Source: CBIHLX01 sp966210935
GTDB taxonomy: Bacteria; Patescibacteriota; Saccharimonadia; Saccharimonadales; Saccharimonadaceae
NCBI GenBank assembly: GCA_966210935.1
Contig: CBIHLX010000015.1
Span: 1-14,057, forward strand
Direction: 5' to 3'
Length of the DNA: 14,057 nt
Position 1 is the stretch's first letter. Each line of letters opens with the position of its first letter. The translations under genes and the position numbers were made by a program. Below the pieces are notes generated by a model. That model worked only from the letters and a program-made list of their open reading frames with translations, had not been told where the DNA came from and did not search any database. Positions 1 to 5,642 of this stretch are shown piece by piece.

Positions 1-294
1 GAGGGTAGTCGTGAAGAGATGACGGCAAAGTTTGACGACTCACTCGCTACTTTTGCCTACACGTTTCCATCGCAAGGTGTGTACGAACTAGTGTTCAGTG
101 TGAATACTGGCAGCAATGCATATACCTTCAAGCAGTCACATCGAGTGGCAAGAGGGGCGGCAGTTAATGCTCTCGATCAGCCGAGTCATGAGTGGGCAAG
201 GATAACTCTGCTGGCGAGCGGCATTGGCTTCGCTCTTATGCTCATTACGGTGATCAATCGTCGCCGTGAGATAGCAAAACAAAGCACTTTCTAA
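1..294 (+). CDS. C-terminal part of a membrane-anchored extracytoplasmic protein (5' end outside window)
   Basis: The reading frame is open from base 1, so the true start lies upstream; the first ATG at 19 is probably internal. The visible 97 residues form a beta-rich segment (TFPSQGVYELVFSV is typical of an Ig-like or YtkA/CopC-like strand pair), then one C-terminal membrane helix (about ITLLASGIGFALMLITVI) and a short positive tail, RRREIAK, that should stay in the cytoplasm. This predicts an outside-facing domain held by a C-terminal anchor. The ycnI-like gene follows after 41 bases on the same strand, and its product has the same plan (outside domain, C-terminal anchor), so a shared copper or cell-surface role is possible. 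The family cannot be named from the fragment. Confidence 0.7.
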   Translation, partial: EGSREEMTAKFDDSLATFAYTFPSQGVYELVFSVNTGSNAYTFKQSHRVARGAAVNALDQPSHEWARITLLASGIGFALMLITVINRRREIAKQSTF

Positions 295-296
295 GT

Positions 297-323
297 GTTA
301 TACTAACAAGCAGTAAGTATAAC
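297..323 (+). promoter_or_regulatory. Extended -10 promoter overlapped by an 8-bp inverted repeat, upstream of ycnI-like gene
   Basis: TATACT at 299-304 is preceded by TGT (296-298), giving an extended -10 box. GTTATACT (297-304) is perfectly repeated in inverse as AGTATAAC (316-323) with an 11-base spacer, so the -10 lies in the left arm. This is the geometry of a repressor operator; in RNA the right arm would sit just before the ribosome binding site GGAG (325-328). It does not resemble the CsoR palindrome at 2142-2160. Confidence 0.5.
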
Positions 324-335
324 TGGAGAAATGCG

Positions 336-977
336 ATGAAGTTATTGATCGGCATATTACCTGTAATCGGCGTTTTCATCAGTGTACTAGCCTTAGCGTT
401 TAGCGCCACCGCTTCGGCGCATGTGACCGTGAAACCTGCGGAAGTGGTCACGGCTGGCTTTCAAACATTTACCGTTGGTGTGCCAAATGAAAAAGATATT
501 CCGACAACGAGCATCAAGCTAGTTATGCCAACGGGTTTAGAGCATGTTTCGCCAACCCAAAAAGCCGGCTGGCAAATTGATATTGAAAAAGAGGGTGAAG
601 GCGAAGGTGCTGTTGTGAAGTCAATTACGTGGAGCGGCAACATGGTTGGTGCTGGTTTTAGGGATGATTTTACATTCAGCGCCAAGGTGCCTGATGACGC
701 CACTGAACTGCAGTGGAAAGCTTACCAAACTTATTCTGACGGTACGGTAGTCTCATGGGATAAGGCAGACAAAGGTGGGCACGGCGAAGTGGCCGCTAAC
801 TCTGGGCCTTTCTCCGTGACTAAGGTAGTGGCTGAAACTGCCCAAGATACTGCAGCTAAAAAGACAGAACAAGCCGCAGTGGACGCAAAAAATAGCGCAA
901 ACACGGCGCTGTATGCTGCAATCGCGGGTGTAGTGCTCGGACTGGTCGGCGTATACTTCGGCACCCGAAAGAAATAA
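336..977 (+). CDS. ycnI: YcnI-like (DUF1775) copper-binding protein, membrane-anchored
   Basis: The 213-residue protein matches the YcnI/DUF1775 family, extracytoplasmic proteins linked to copper that bind Cu(II) through the mature N-terminal histidine. The signal peptide (1-28) ends in SATASA, so cleavage before H29 would leave His as the new N-terminus (HVTVKPAEV), as the family requires. Other family marks are GWQID, ITWSG and the WKAYQTYSDGTVVSW stretch around residues 127-141, which holds the conserved Trp. An Ala/Lys-rich spacer, partly coiled-coil-like, leads to a C-terminal membrane helix (about 191-208) with a GTRKK tail. The start at 336 is supported by GGAG at 325-328, 7 bases upstream. 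The gene follows the partial gene by 41 bases and meets the minus-strand CYTH-like gene tail to tail with one base between stops. The symbol is by family similarity. Confidence 0.88.
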   Translation: MKLLIGILPVIGVFISVLALAFSATASAHVTVKPAEVVTAGFQTFTVGVPNEKDIPTTSIKLVMPTGLEHVSPTQKAGWQIDIEKEGEGEGAVVKSITWSGNMVGAGFRDDFTFSAKVPDDATELQWKAYQTYSDGTVVSWDKADKGGHGEVAANSGPFSVTKVVAETAQDTAAKKTEQAAVDAKNSANTALYAAIAGVVLGLVGVYFGTRKK

Positions 978-978
978 G

Positions 979-1518
979 CTACAGGTCCTGCAAGATAGAT
1001 GCCACGCGGTACCCGTAGTAGGCTGTATTCCCTGTGACTTCAGATAAATCGCCTGGAAAGAGCTCTGGGTTGAAAGTGTCTCGTTCTTCGGCGCTCTCTG
1101 CGTCTACCTCGAGTATCTTGAGCTGGCCGTCAGTAAGCTCGTCGTACTTCATAGAGAAGTGGATGTCATTTTGAGCATAGGTGAATTCATAACGCTTTTT
1201 CTCAATGTGCAGTACTGAGGATTCAAGGAGTCCGGTGTATTCCTCTTCACTGATTTTTGTCTTTTCGGATGTCCTGTTGCCGTCTTTGGTGATTTTGACT
1301 ATCAACAGGATTTGAATGTCGCCGTTATCAAATGTCTTATGAGCAAGCTTCTTCTCGTTAGTTTCACTCGTTTCTAGCCAGTCGGTCGCTAGGATGAAAG
1401 AGGACGCTTCGCTGCTGTCGAGTAGGGCAGGGTCAATAGCTTCAACGATAAACTTCCTCGCGTTATCATCAAGAACTTCTTTCTTCTCTGGGTTGCTCTG
1501 TGGGATTTCGCCTAACAT
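979..1518 (-). CDS. Divergent CYTH-like (triphosphate tunnel) domain protein
   Basis: From the ATG at 1518 this is 179 residues. The second half has a CYTH-like pattern: KTKISEEEY (86-94), EKKRYEF (106-112), FSMKYDEL (121-128), LEVDAE (136-141), NPELFPGD and EVTGNTAYYGYRVA (160-172), resembling the usual K.R, lD, lEvE, eVT..YsN series of adenylate cyclase IV/thiamine triphosphatase folds. The N-terminal EXEXK metal/triphosphate motif is not evident, so catalysis is doubtful. The frame could extend to an ATG at 1608, but that would run through the start and promoter of the divergent 1570 gene. The 1518 start is preferred because TATAAT lies exactly 7 bases before it (minus strand, 1531-1526), predicting a leaderless mRNA. 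No Shine-Dalgarno site is present. The fold assignment is an inference from pattern only. Confidence 0.6.
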   Translation of the reverse strand: MLGEIPQSNPEKKEVLDDNARKFIVEAIDPALLDSSEASSFILATDWLETSETNEKKLAHKTFDNGDIQILLIVKITKDGNRTSEKTKISEEEYTGLLESSVLHIEKKRYEFTYAQNDIHFSMKYDELTDGQLKILEVDAESAEERDTFNPELFPGDLSEVTGNTAYYGYRVASILQDL

Positions 1519-1525
1519 GGTATGT

Positions 1526-1531
1526 ATTATA
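1526..1531 (-). promoter_or_regulatory. -10 box (TATAAT) for CYTH-like gene, leaderless geometry
   Basis: On the minus strand a perfect TATAAT is followed by 7 bases and then the ATG at 1518. Transcription would begin at or next to the A of the start codon. No clear -35 box was seen 16-18 bases upstream. Confidence 0.6.
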
Positions 1532-1557
1532 GCCCAGGCCAGTGAGTCTCGCTCTGA

Positions 1558-1563
1558 TATGAT
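1558..1563 (+). promoter_or_regulatory. Extended -10 box (TGATATGAT) for the 1570 gene, leaderless geometry
   Basis: TGA (1555-1557) followed by TATGAT (1558-1563) is an extended -10 box. Six bases separate it from the ATG at 1570, so the predicted transcript starts on the start codon. It faces the -10 box at 1526-1531, making a divergent promoter pair with 51 bases between the two start codons. Confidence 0.6.
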
Positions 1564-1569
1564 GGATAT

Positions 1570-2046
1570 ATGTCTATTGAAACAGTTCTTAAAAGTCACA
1601 CAATTCAACCAAAAGTATTTTTTTATATCTCTCTAGCTGTTGTTGCCTTGCTATTGGCACTACATCTGTTCATGGTGTTTGTTGTCCTTCCGAGCCAGGC
1701 TGGCTTTATGAATCTACATATCCCGACTCGTTCTGGCGGCTATGACCTACCTGTCACAGCCGAAGACTTTATGTCGCTCAACGGTATCCTATTGGCGGTT
1801 GCCGCCGGTGTGGCTGCTGTCATAGCGGGCATGATTCGCTCAAAGAAAGATAGGCTTGCGGTTGGTGCAACTTTCTTACTGCTCTTTTCGGCGGCTACCT
1901 ATACCGCACTCTACGTTGGTAGCGCAACTTATGCGCTATGGGGCAGCTTGGGCGCGACCCTTGGTGTACTAGCGATTATTGCAATTGGCTTTGCGTTGGA
2001 GCTCCCGTTGCTTATGTGGATGAACCAAAATCTCACCAAGAAGTAG
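1570..2046 (+). CDS. Four-helix membrane protein of unknown function
   Basis: The 158-residue protein is not recognised. After a short polar N-terminus it has four predicted membrane helices: about 17-40 (VFFYISLAVVALLLALHLFM), 68-88 (a Gly/Ala-rich segment with AAGVAAVIAG), 97-116 (FLLLFSAATYTALYVG) and 121-147 (LGATLGVLAIIAIGFALELPLL). A loop of about 25 residues between helices 1 and 2 contains a polar stretch, TRSGGYDLPVTAEDF. The start at 1570 has no Shine-Dalgarno site but sits 6 bases after an extended -10 box. It diverges from the CYTH-like gene and ends at a strong terminator. The sequence does not show a direct copper link. Confidence 0.75.
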   Translation: MSIETVLKSHTIQPKVFFYISLAVVALLLALHLFMVFVVLPSQAGFMNLHIPTRSGGYDLPVTAEDFMSLNGILLAVAAGVAAVIAGMIRSKKDRLAVGATFLLLFSAATYTALYVGSATYALWGSLGATLGVLAIIAIGFALELPLLMWMNQNLTKK

Positions 2047-2069
2047 GACGAGCGTAAGCTAGGATGTAC

Positions 2070-2098
2070 AAATAACCCCGAGTACGAGGGGTTATTTT
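2070..2098 (+). terminator. Rho-independent terminator after the 1570 gene
   Basis: AAATAACCCC (2070-2079) pairs perfectly over 10 bp with GGGGTTATTT (2088-2097), with an 8-base loop and the T-run TTATTTT on the 3' side. It lies 23 bases after the stop at 2044-2046 and separates this gene from the CsoR-controlled operon. Confidence 0.87.
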
Positions 2099-2120
2099 AG
2101 TCGCTATGTGTTTTATTTAC

Positions 2121-2164
2121 TTGACGCTCATATTAATTTTATATACCCTAGGGGGGTATAGGAG
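2121..2164 (+). promoter_or_regulatory. CsoR-type operator and promoter of the copper operon
   Basis: TTGACG (2121-2126) and TACCCT (2144-2149) are spaced by 17 bases as -35 and -10 boxes. The -10 lies inside the perfect palindrome TATACCC (2142-2148) - TAGGG - GGGTATA (2154-2160). G/C runs flanked by TA-rich arms are the known form of CsoR operators (compare the copZA operator of Bacillus). CsoR bound here would cover the -10 and be released by Cu(I). GGAG (2161-2164) directly follows the palindrome and serves the ATG at 2174, 9 bases away. The csoR gene is the second gene of the operon, so autoregulation is expected. Confidence 0.85.
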
Positions 2165-2173
2165 ATTAAGCAA

Positions 2174-2710
2174 ATGCATAACAGCGGGACAGGTAATCAT
2201 CACCCAAATCACGAACATATGAACCATGACCACGAAAGCCATCATGCTAGTTACGGGGGTGTGAATTTAAATAAAATGGCAGCAAGTGCGACACTGCACT
2301 GCTTGACCGGGTGTGCGCTTGGTGAAGTTACGGGATTAATTATCGGTACGGCCCTTGGCTGGGGAGTATTGCCGACAATTATACTAGCCGTAGCCTTGGC
2401 CTTTGTCTTTGGATTTACGCTTTCTACATTGCCGCTGCGCAAGGCGGGTCTTGGTTTTTTTGCAGCGTTGTCAGTCGTCTTTGCTGCAGATACACTGTCG
2501 ATCGCTACCATGGAGGTGGTCGACAATGTAGTTATGTTAGTTATTCCCGGCGCAATGTCAGCCGGGCTTGTCAGTCCATTGTTTTGGATTAGTATGCCAA
2601 TTGCACTCACTGTCGCTTATCTCGCTGCATTTCCAGTTAATAAGTACCTTCTGTCGAAGGGTAAGGGTCACGCGCTAGTGATGAAATATCATGAAGGACA
2701 TGCCCGCTAA
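2174..2710 (+). CDS. DUF4396 membrane protein with His-rich N-terminus, probable copper transport or trafficking
   Basis: The 178-residue protein fits DUF4396. Residues 2-24 contain nine histidines in an otherwise polar tail, suited to metal binding. Then come the family marks: LHCLTGCALGEVTG (41-54, with C43 and C47), ADTLSIATMEVVDN (105-118) and a C-terminal GKGHALVMKYHEGHAR with H166, H173 and H176. Four or so membrane helices are predicted between about 48 and 158. Family function is not established. Being first in an operon with csoR and DUF305 under a CsoR operator strongly ties it to copper, and the Cys, Met, Asp and His residues near the helices would suit a metal path. Exporter, importer or membrane chaperone cannot be separated by sequence alone. 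The stop is followed after 12 bases by csoR. Confidence 0.82.
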   Translation: MHNSGTGNHHPNHEHMNHDHESHHASYGGVNLNKMAASATLHCLTGCALGEVTGLIIGTALGWGVLPTIILAVALAFVFGFTLSTLPLRKAGLGFFAALSVVFAADTLSIATMEVVDNVVMLVIPGAMSAGLVSPLFWISMPIALTVAYLAAFPVNKYLLSKGKGHALVMKYHEGHAR

Positions 2711-2722
2711 GGAGTAATAGTT

Positions 2723-3010
2723 ATGACGACGCATACACACGGATATTACGAGAATAAAGATCAGGTACTAAAAAGACTCAAGCGGGCCGAGGGACAGGTG
2801 CGAGGTATCGCGCGCATGGTCGAGGAGGATAAATACTGTATCGATGTACTCACGCAGGTCAATGCGGCGCAGGCGGCACTAGACAAAGTGGCGATTGAGT
2901 TAATGCGCGATCATGCGCGGCACTGCATGGCGCACATCACTGATGAAACCGAGCAGCAAGCTAAGGCCGAGGAATTAGCAAACGCAATCGGCAGAATGTT
3001 ATCAAGGTAG
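2723..3010 (+). CDS. csoR: Copper-sensing transcriptional repressor CsoR
   Basis: The 95-residue all-helical protein belongs to the CsoR/RcnR family. It has the family core KDQVLKRLKRAEGQVRGIARM (in part, 12-32) and EEDKYCIDVLTQVNAAQAAL. The copper triad is C39-H64-C68; the spacings of 25 and 4 residues equal those of C36-H61-C65 in Mycobacterium tuberculosis CsoR, so it should sense Cu(I) rather than Ni/Co or sulfide. Apo-protein is expected to bind the palindrome at 2142-2160 and release it on Cu(I) binding. The extra HTH residues at 4-6 (THTHGYY) could contribute to metal binding as in RcnR-type N-termini, but this is weak. AAGGAG at 2709-2714, overlapping the previous stop, gives the ATG an 8-base spacer. 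Confidence 0.95.
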   Translation: MTTHTHGYYENKDQVLKRLKRAEGQVRGIARMVEEDKYCIDVLTQVNAAQAALDKVAIELMRDHARHCMAHITDETEQQAKAEELANAIGRMLSR

Positions 3011-3018
3011 GAGGATAT

Positions 3019-3399
3019 ATGGAAACAAAACCATTATTGTTTGGACTAATAGGATTTTTTGTGGGCGGATTGATTGTGTCGGTTGCCGCAACGACTTTTG
3101 ACAAACCAAATACGACAACGGGGGAACATATGAATATGAACCAAATGACTGAGTCGCTCAAAGACAAGCAAGGTGACGAGTTCGACAAGGCGTTTATTGC
3201 TGAAATGATTGTACATCATCAGGGTGCAGTCGATATGGCTCAGTTGGCTGAAAGTAACGCCAAGCATGAAGAGATTAAGAAGATGTCACGAGAAATCATC
3301 TCCGCGCAAGAGGCTGAAATCGAGGTGATGAAGCGGTGGCAAAGTGAATGGGGTTATTCTGCTGATGATGTAATGCAATCCGGACACATGGGGCATTGA
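3019..3399 (+). CDS. DUF305 (CopM-like) membrane-anchored metal-binding protein
   Basis: The 126-residue protein has an N-terminal uncleaved helix (about 6-24, LLFGLIGFFVGGLIVSVAA) and an outside DUF305 domain. Family marks are FDKAFIAEMIVHHQGAVDMA (55-74, with H66 and H67), EIKKMSREIISAQEAEIEVM and the closing Trp of MKRW. Extra metal ligands flank it: HMNMNQM (37-43) and the C-terminal GHMGH (122-126). DUF305 includes CopM, a cyanobacterial periplasmic copper-binding protein. It follows csoR by 8 bases with GGAGG at 3010-3014, so it is co-transcribed from the CsoR promoter and probably binds copper at the outer face of the membrane. Confidence 0.87.
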   Translation: METKPLLFGLIGFFVGGLIVSVAATTFDKPNTTTGEHMNMNQMTESLKDKQGDEFDKAFIAEMIVHHQGAVDMAQLAESNAKHEEIKKMSREIISAQEAEIEVMKRWQSEWGYSADDVMQSGHMGH

Positions 3400-3423
3400 T
3401 TGACGGCAGAATAGCAACGAGAC

Positions 3424-3440
3424 GCGAGTAGGTAACTCGC
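3424..3440 (+). promoter_or_regulatory. Hairpin/inverted repeat before the MFS gene
   Basis: GCGAGT (3424-3429) and ACTCGC (3435-3440) are perfect inverse copies around a 5-base loop. No T-run follows, so it is not a classical terminator. It lies in the 68 bases between the copper operon and the MFS gene and could be an operator or an mRNA stem that sets expression of the distal gene. Confidence 0.35.
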
Positions 3441-3467
3441 TCAATTACAAACTTTAAGGAGAGTTCG

Positions 3468-4904
3468 ATGAAAGGAAGAAGCGTCATGCCGAAGTCTGTC
3501 CGTTCTGCGAGCGGTAAGCAAAAACTTGGCCTATCTTTGTTGGTGATTGCTACGGCGCAGCTGATGCTAGTGCTGGATGACACGATTGCCAATATTGCAT
3601 TGCCAAGCATCCAGCATGATTTAGGTGTCTCTACGGCGACATTGCCATGGATTGTTAATGCCTACGTTCTAGTGTTCGGCTCGCTGCTTCTGTTTGGCGG
3701 CAGGCTTGGCGACCTCTTTGGACGGCGAAAAGTACTCAGGGTTGGTCTTGGAATATTTGTCATAGCTTCACTGCTTGGCGGCTTAGGGGTTAATGCTGAA
3801 TTATTAATCGCGGCTCGTGCTTTGCAGGGTATTGGGGCGGCTCTGGTTGCTCCAAACGTACTGGCGCTTATCGCTACGACGTTTCCTCTCGGAAAGCAAC
3901 GTAATTCTGCTATGGCAGTGTATGGGGCTATGTCGGCGCTAGGTATTACCGTTGGCGTACTACTCGGCGGCGTGTTGGTCGGTTTACTCGACTGGCGCTG
4001 GGTGTTCTGGATTAACGTGCCAATCGGCCTGGGAGTTTTACTGGGAACGAAAGTGCTGGCAGAGGGTAGTCGCGGTCGTGGGCGTCTTGATACTCTGGGT
4101 GCGGTCGTCGGAACGGTGGCTATGATTGCCCTCACTTACGGCATTACACGAGGCGGGGAGCATGGCTGGGTGGAGCCGGTGACACTTACTTCCTTGATGG
4201 TTGCGGCAATTGGGTTGGCTGCATTCCTCAATCTGCAAAAGCGCAGTAGTCATGCATTGCTGCCGCTCGGCCTGTTCAGGAATCGCAACCGGTCTGGTTC
4301 TTACGCGACCATCCTCTTCATTGGCGGTGGGCTAATGGGGGCGTACTATTTACTAACGCTCTTTCTGCAACAGGTGCAACACTTTGACCCTATTCGGGCT
4401 GGGCTGGCCGCGCTGCCATTCAGTATTGGCATAGTCCTTGCTGCTGGTGTTAGCTCAAAGCTTGTCGCCAAGTATGCACCACGTAAGGTGGCCACTCCAG
4501 GGCTTCTGCTAGCGGCAGTCGGGATGCTGTGGCTATCGACACTTAACGTTGATTCGTCATACTTCCTCCATATTATGCCAGCGATTTTCATTACGATGTT
4601 TGGCCTTGGGGTGAGTTTTGTTCCGATGACTCTCACGGCTGTGCATGGCGTTGATGAAAATCATGCGGGAGTGGCGTCGGCACTGGTCAATATGGCGCAG
4701 CAAATCGGCGCTGCACTGGGACTTGCAGTCTTTACTTCCGTAGCAATCGCTGCGACTGGTACGCAAGCCTCTGGGGCAAGTGAAGTGATGCTGACTCATG
4801 GTTACACGACGGCTTTCCTTGTAGGAGCGGTACTCCTGGCAGTCGCGGCTCTCATAGCCGCCTGGTCTGTAAATGCGCCGCGCAGCCAAGAGGTTGAGAA
4901 GTAG
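3468..4904 (+). CDS. DHA2-family (14-TMS) MFS drug:H+ antiporter
   Basis: The 478-residue protein has the marks of the DHA2 multidrug exporters: LDDTIANIALPSIQHDLG in TM1 (motif D1, about 37-54), GRLGDLFGRRKV in the 2-3 loop (motif A), AARALQGIGAALVAPNVLAL (motif B, with the proton-coupling Arg) and GITVGVLLGGVLVG in TM5 (motif C region, where the usual GP is replaced by GV). Fourteen membrane helices fit the length. It should export a hydrophobic or cationic compound in exchange for protons; the substrate cannot be read from sequence. AAGGAG (3456-3461) with a 6-base spacer supports the start. The copper operon ends 68 bases upstream with no terminator, so read-through and copper induction are possible but unproven. 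Confidence 0.88.
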   Translation: MKGRSVMPKSVRSASGKQKLGLSLLVIATAQLMLVLDDTIANIALPSIQHDLGVSTATLPWIVNAYVLVFGSLLLFGGRLGDLFGRRKVLRVGLGIFVIASLLGGLGVNAELLIAARALQGIGAALVAPNVLALIATTFPLGKQRNSAMAVYGAMSALGITVGVLLGGVLVGLLDWRWVFWINVPIGLGVLLGTKVLAEGSRGRGRLDTLGAVVGTVAMIALTYGITRGGEHGWVEPVTLTSLMVAAIGLAAFLNLQKRSSHALLPLGLFRNRNRSGSYATILFIGGGLMGAYYLLTLFLQQVQHFDPIRAGLAALPFSIGIVLAAGVSSKLVAKYAPRKVATPGLLLAAVGMLWLSTLNVDSSYFLHIMPAIFITMFGLGVSFVPMTLTAVHGVDENHAGVASALVNMAQQIGAALGLAVFTSVAIAATGTQASGASEVMLTHGYTTAFLVGAVLLAVAALIAAWSVNAPRSQEVEK

Positions 4905-5129
4905 GGCCAGTTACCGAAATTTCTCGTTTACGCTTCATGCGTAGTAAATCCTGGAAATACCAGGTCATGAGTAAGTGAGGCTATATCCATATGATTGATA
5001 TTCAATCTAAGCGATGGTCACATTTACTCATGCTAGCTTCTATAGGTGATGCCTATACTGATGAGCTTAATTGAAAGCGAAAAGCTAACAAAGTCAGAGG
5101 GAGTAATTTTAATAAAGGAGAAAACTATT
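4905..5129 (+). other. Intergenic region rich in inverted repeats (candidate structured RNA or multi-operator leader)
   Basis: This 225-base stretch has no firm gene but holds several perfect inverted repeats: TACGC/GCGTA (4929-4933/4939-4943, 5-base loop), CCTGG/CCAGG (4950-4954/4960-4964, 5-base loop), a long stem CATGAGTAA/TTACTCATG (4966-4974/5024-5032) prolonged by GTG/CAC, which encloses GATTGA/TCAATC (4993-4998/5002-5007, 3-base loop), and TATAGG/CCTATA (5041-5046/5052-5057, 5-base loop). A -10-like TATACT (5054-5059) overlaps the last one. A 27-codon open frame (ATG at 4991, stop at 5072) also lies inside; its MLASIGDAY segment recalls the start of ADP-ribosylglycohydrolases, so it could be a remnant. 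Which reading is right cannot be settled by eye. Confidence 0.4.
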
Positions 5130-5465
5130 ATGCATACAACGCGACCGGTAACTGACGAATCATTTGAAAGTGAGGTGCTACAGAGCAAGAAGCCTGTACT
5201 CGTAGACTTCTGGGCCTCTTGGTGTCCGCCATGCCACATGATTGCCCCCATTCTTGAGGAGTTTGCAGGTGAGTATGGTGACAAGATTGAGGTTGTGAAG
5301 CTCAGCGTTGAGGAGAATCAAATAATCCCAGCAAAGTACCGAATTATGTCTATTCCGACACTCATGGTGTTCGAGGGTGGCGAAGTGAAGAAGGTTTTAA
5401 TGGGTGCCATGCCTAAGGTTACGCTTGAGGCTCAGCTTGCTGAATTTCTTGATGCGCCTCAATAG
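5130..5465 (+). CDS. trxA: Thioredoxin-fold protein with CPPC active site
   Basis: The 111-residue protein is thioredoxin-sized. VLVDFWASWCPPCHMIAPIL carries the active site, with CPPC in place of the usual CGPC; the cis-proline motif is SIPTLMVFEGGE, and the chain ends in a normal C-terminal helix. No signal peptide is present, so it acts in the cytoplasm as a disulfide reductase. The CPPC pair usually shifts the redox potential compared with CGPC, so the partner range may differ. The open frame extends upstream to 5046, but the start at 5130 is chosen because it matches the family's usual N-terminus and has AAAGGAG at 5114-5120, 9 bases before it. It converges on enolase across a shared terminator. 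The gene symbol is by family. Confidence 0.9.
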   Translation: MHTTRPVTDESFESEVLQSKKPVLVDFWASWCPPCHMIAPILEEFAGEYGDKIEVVKLSVEENQIIPAKYRIMSIPTLMVFEGGEVKKVLMGAMPKVTLEAQLAEFLDAPQ

Positions 5466-5590
5466 GCTACTGGTGTAACTCCCGCTACTTAGCCATTGAT
5501 AAATACTCTTGATACGGCACTTCAAGTATCGACCTCCATCGGGCTATTTCAACCCTTATCAAATGAAAACTTTTTTGTATCTGCTGCACC

Positions 5591-5630
5591 AAAATCTACG
5601 CCCCAGCCCAAAGCCGGGGCGTAGATTTTT
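5591..5630. terminator. Bidirectional terminator between trxA and eno
   Basis: AAAATCTACGCCCC (5591-5604) pairs perfectly over 14 bp with GGGGCGTAGATTTT (5616-5629), with an 11-base loop that can fold further (GC/GC). The plus strand ends in TTTTT and the minus strand in TTTT, so it can stop both the thioredoxin transcript and the convergent enolase transcript, whose stop codon is 13 bases beyond. The 125 bases from 5466 to 5590 hold no recognisable gene. Confidence 0.92.
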
Positions 5631-5642
5631 GAGAATTGTCGA

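Noticed and set aside
1519..1608. N-terminal extension of the CYTH-like gene to the ATG at 1608
   Set aside because: It would cover the start codon and promoter of the divergent 1570 gene, and the extra residues look unlike a domain; the 1518 ATG has a perfect -10 box 7 bases upstream.
3662..4135. 157-codon minus-strand open frame within the MFS gene
   Set aside because: It is Pro/Arg/Thr-rich composition typical of antisense frames, and the MFS gene is clear.
5046..5129. N-terminal extension of the thioredoxin (GTG at 5046)
   Set aside because: The added 28 residues have no thioredoxin character, and AAAGGAG is correctly placed for the ATG at 5130.
4905..5129. tRNA gene in the hairpin-rich region
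   Set aside because: No cloverleaf with a T-loop GTTCGA-type sequence or matching acceptor arm could be built.
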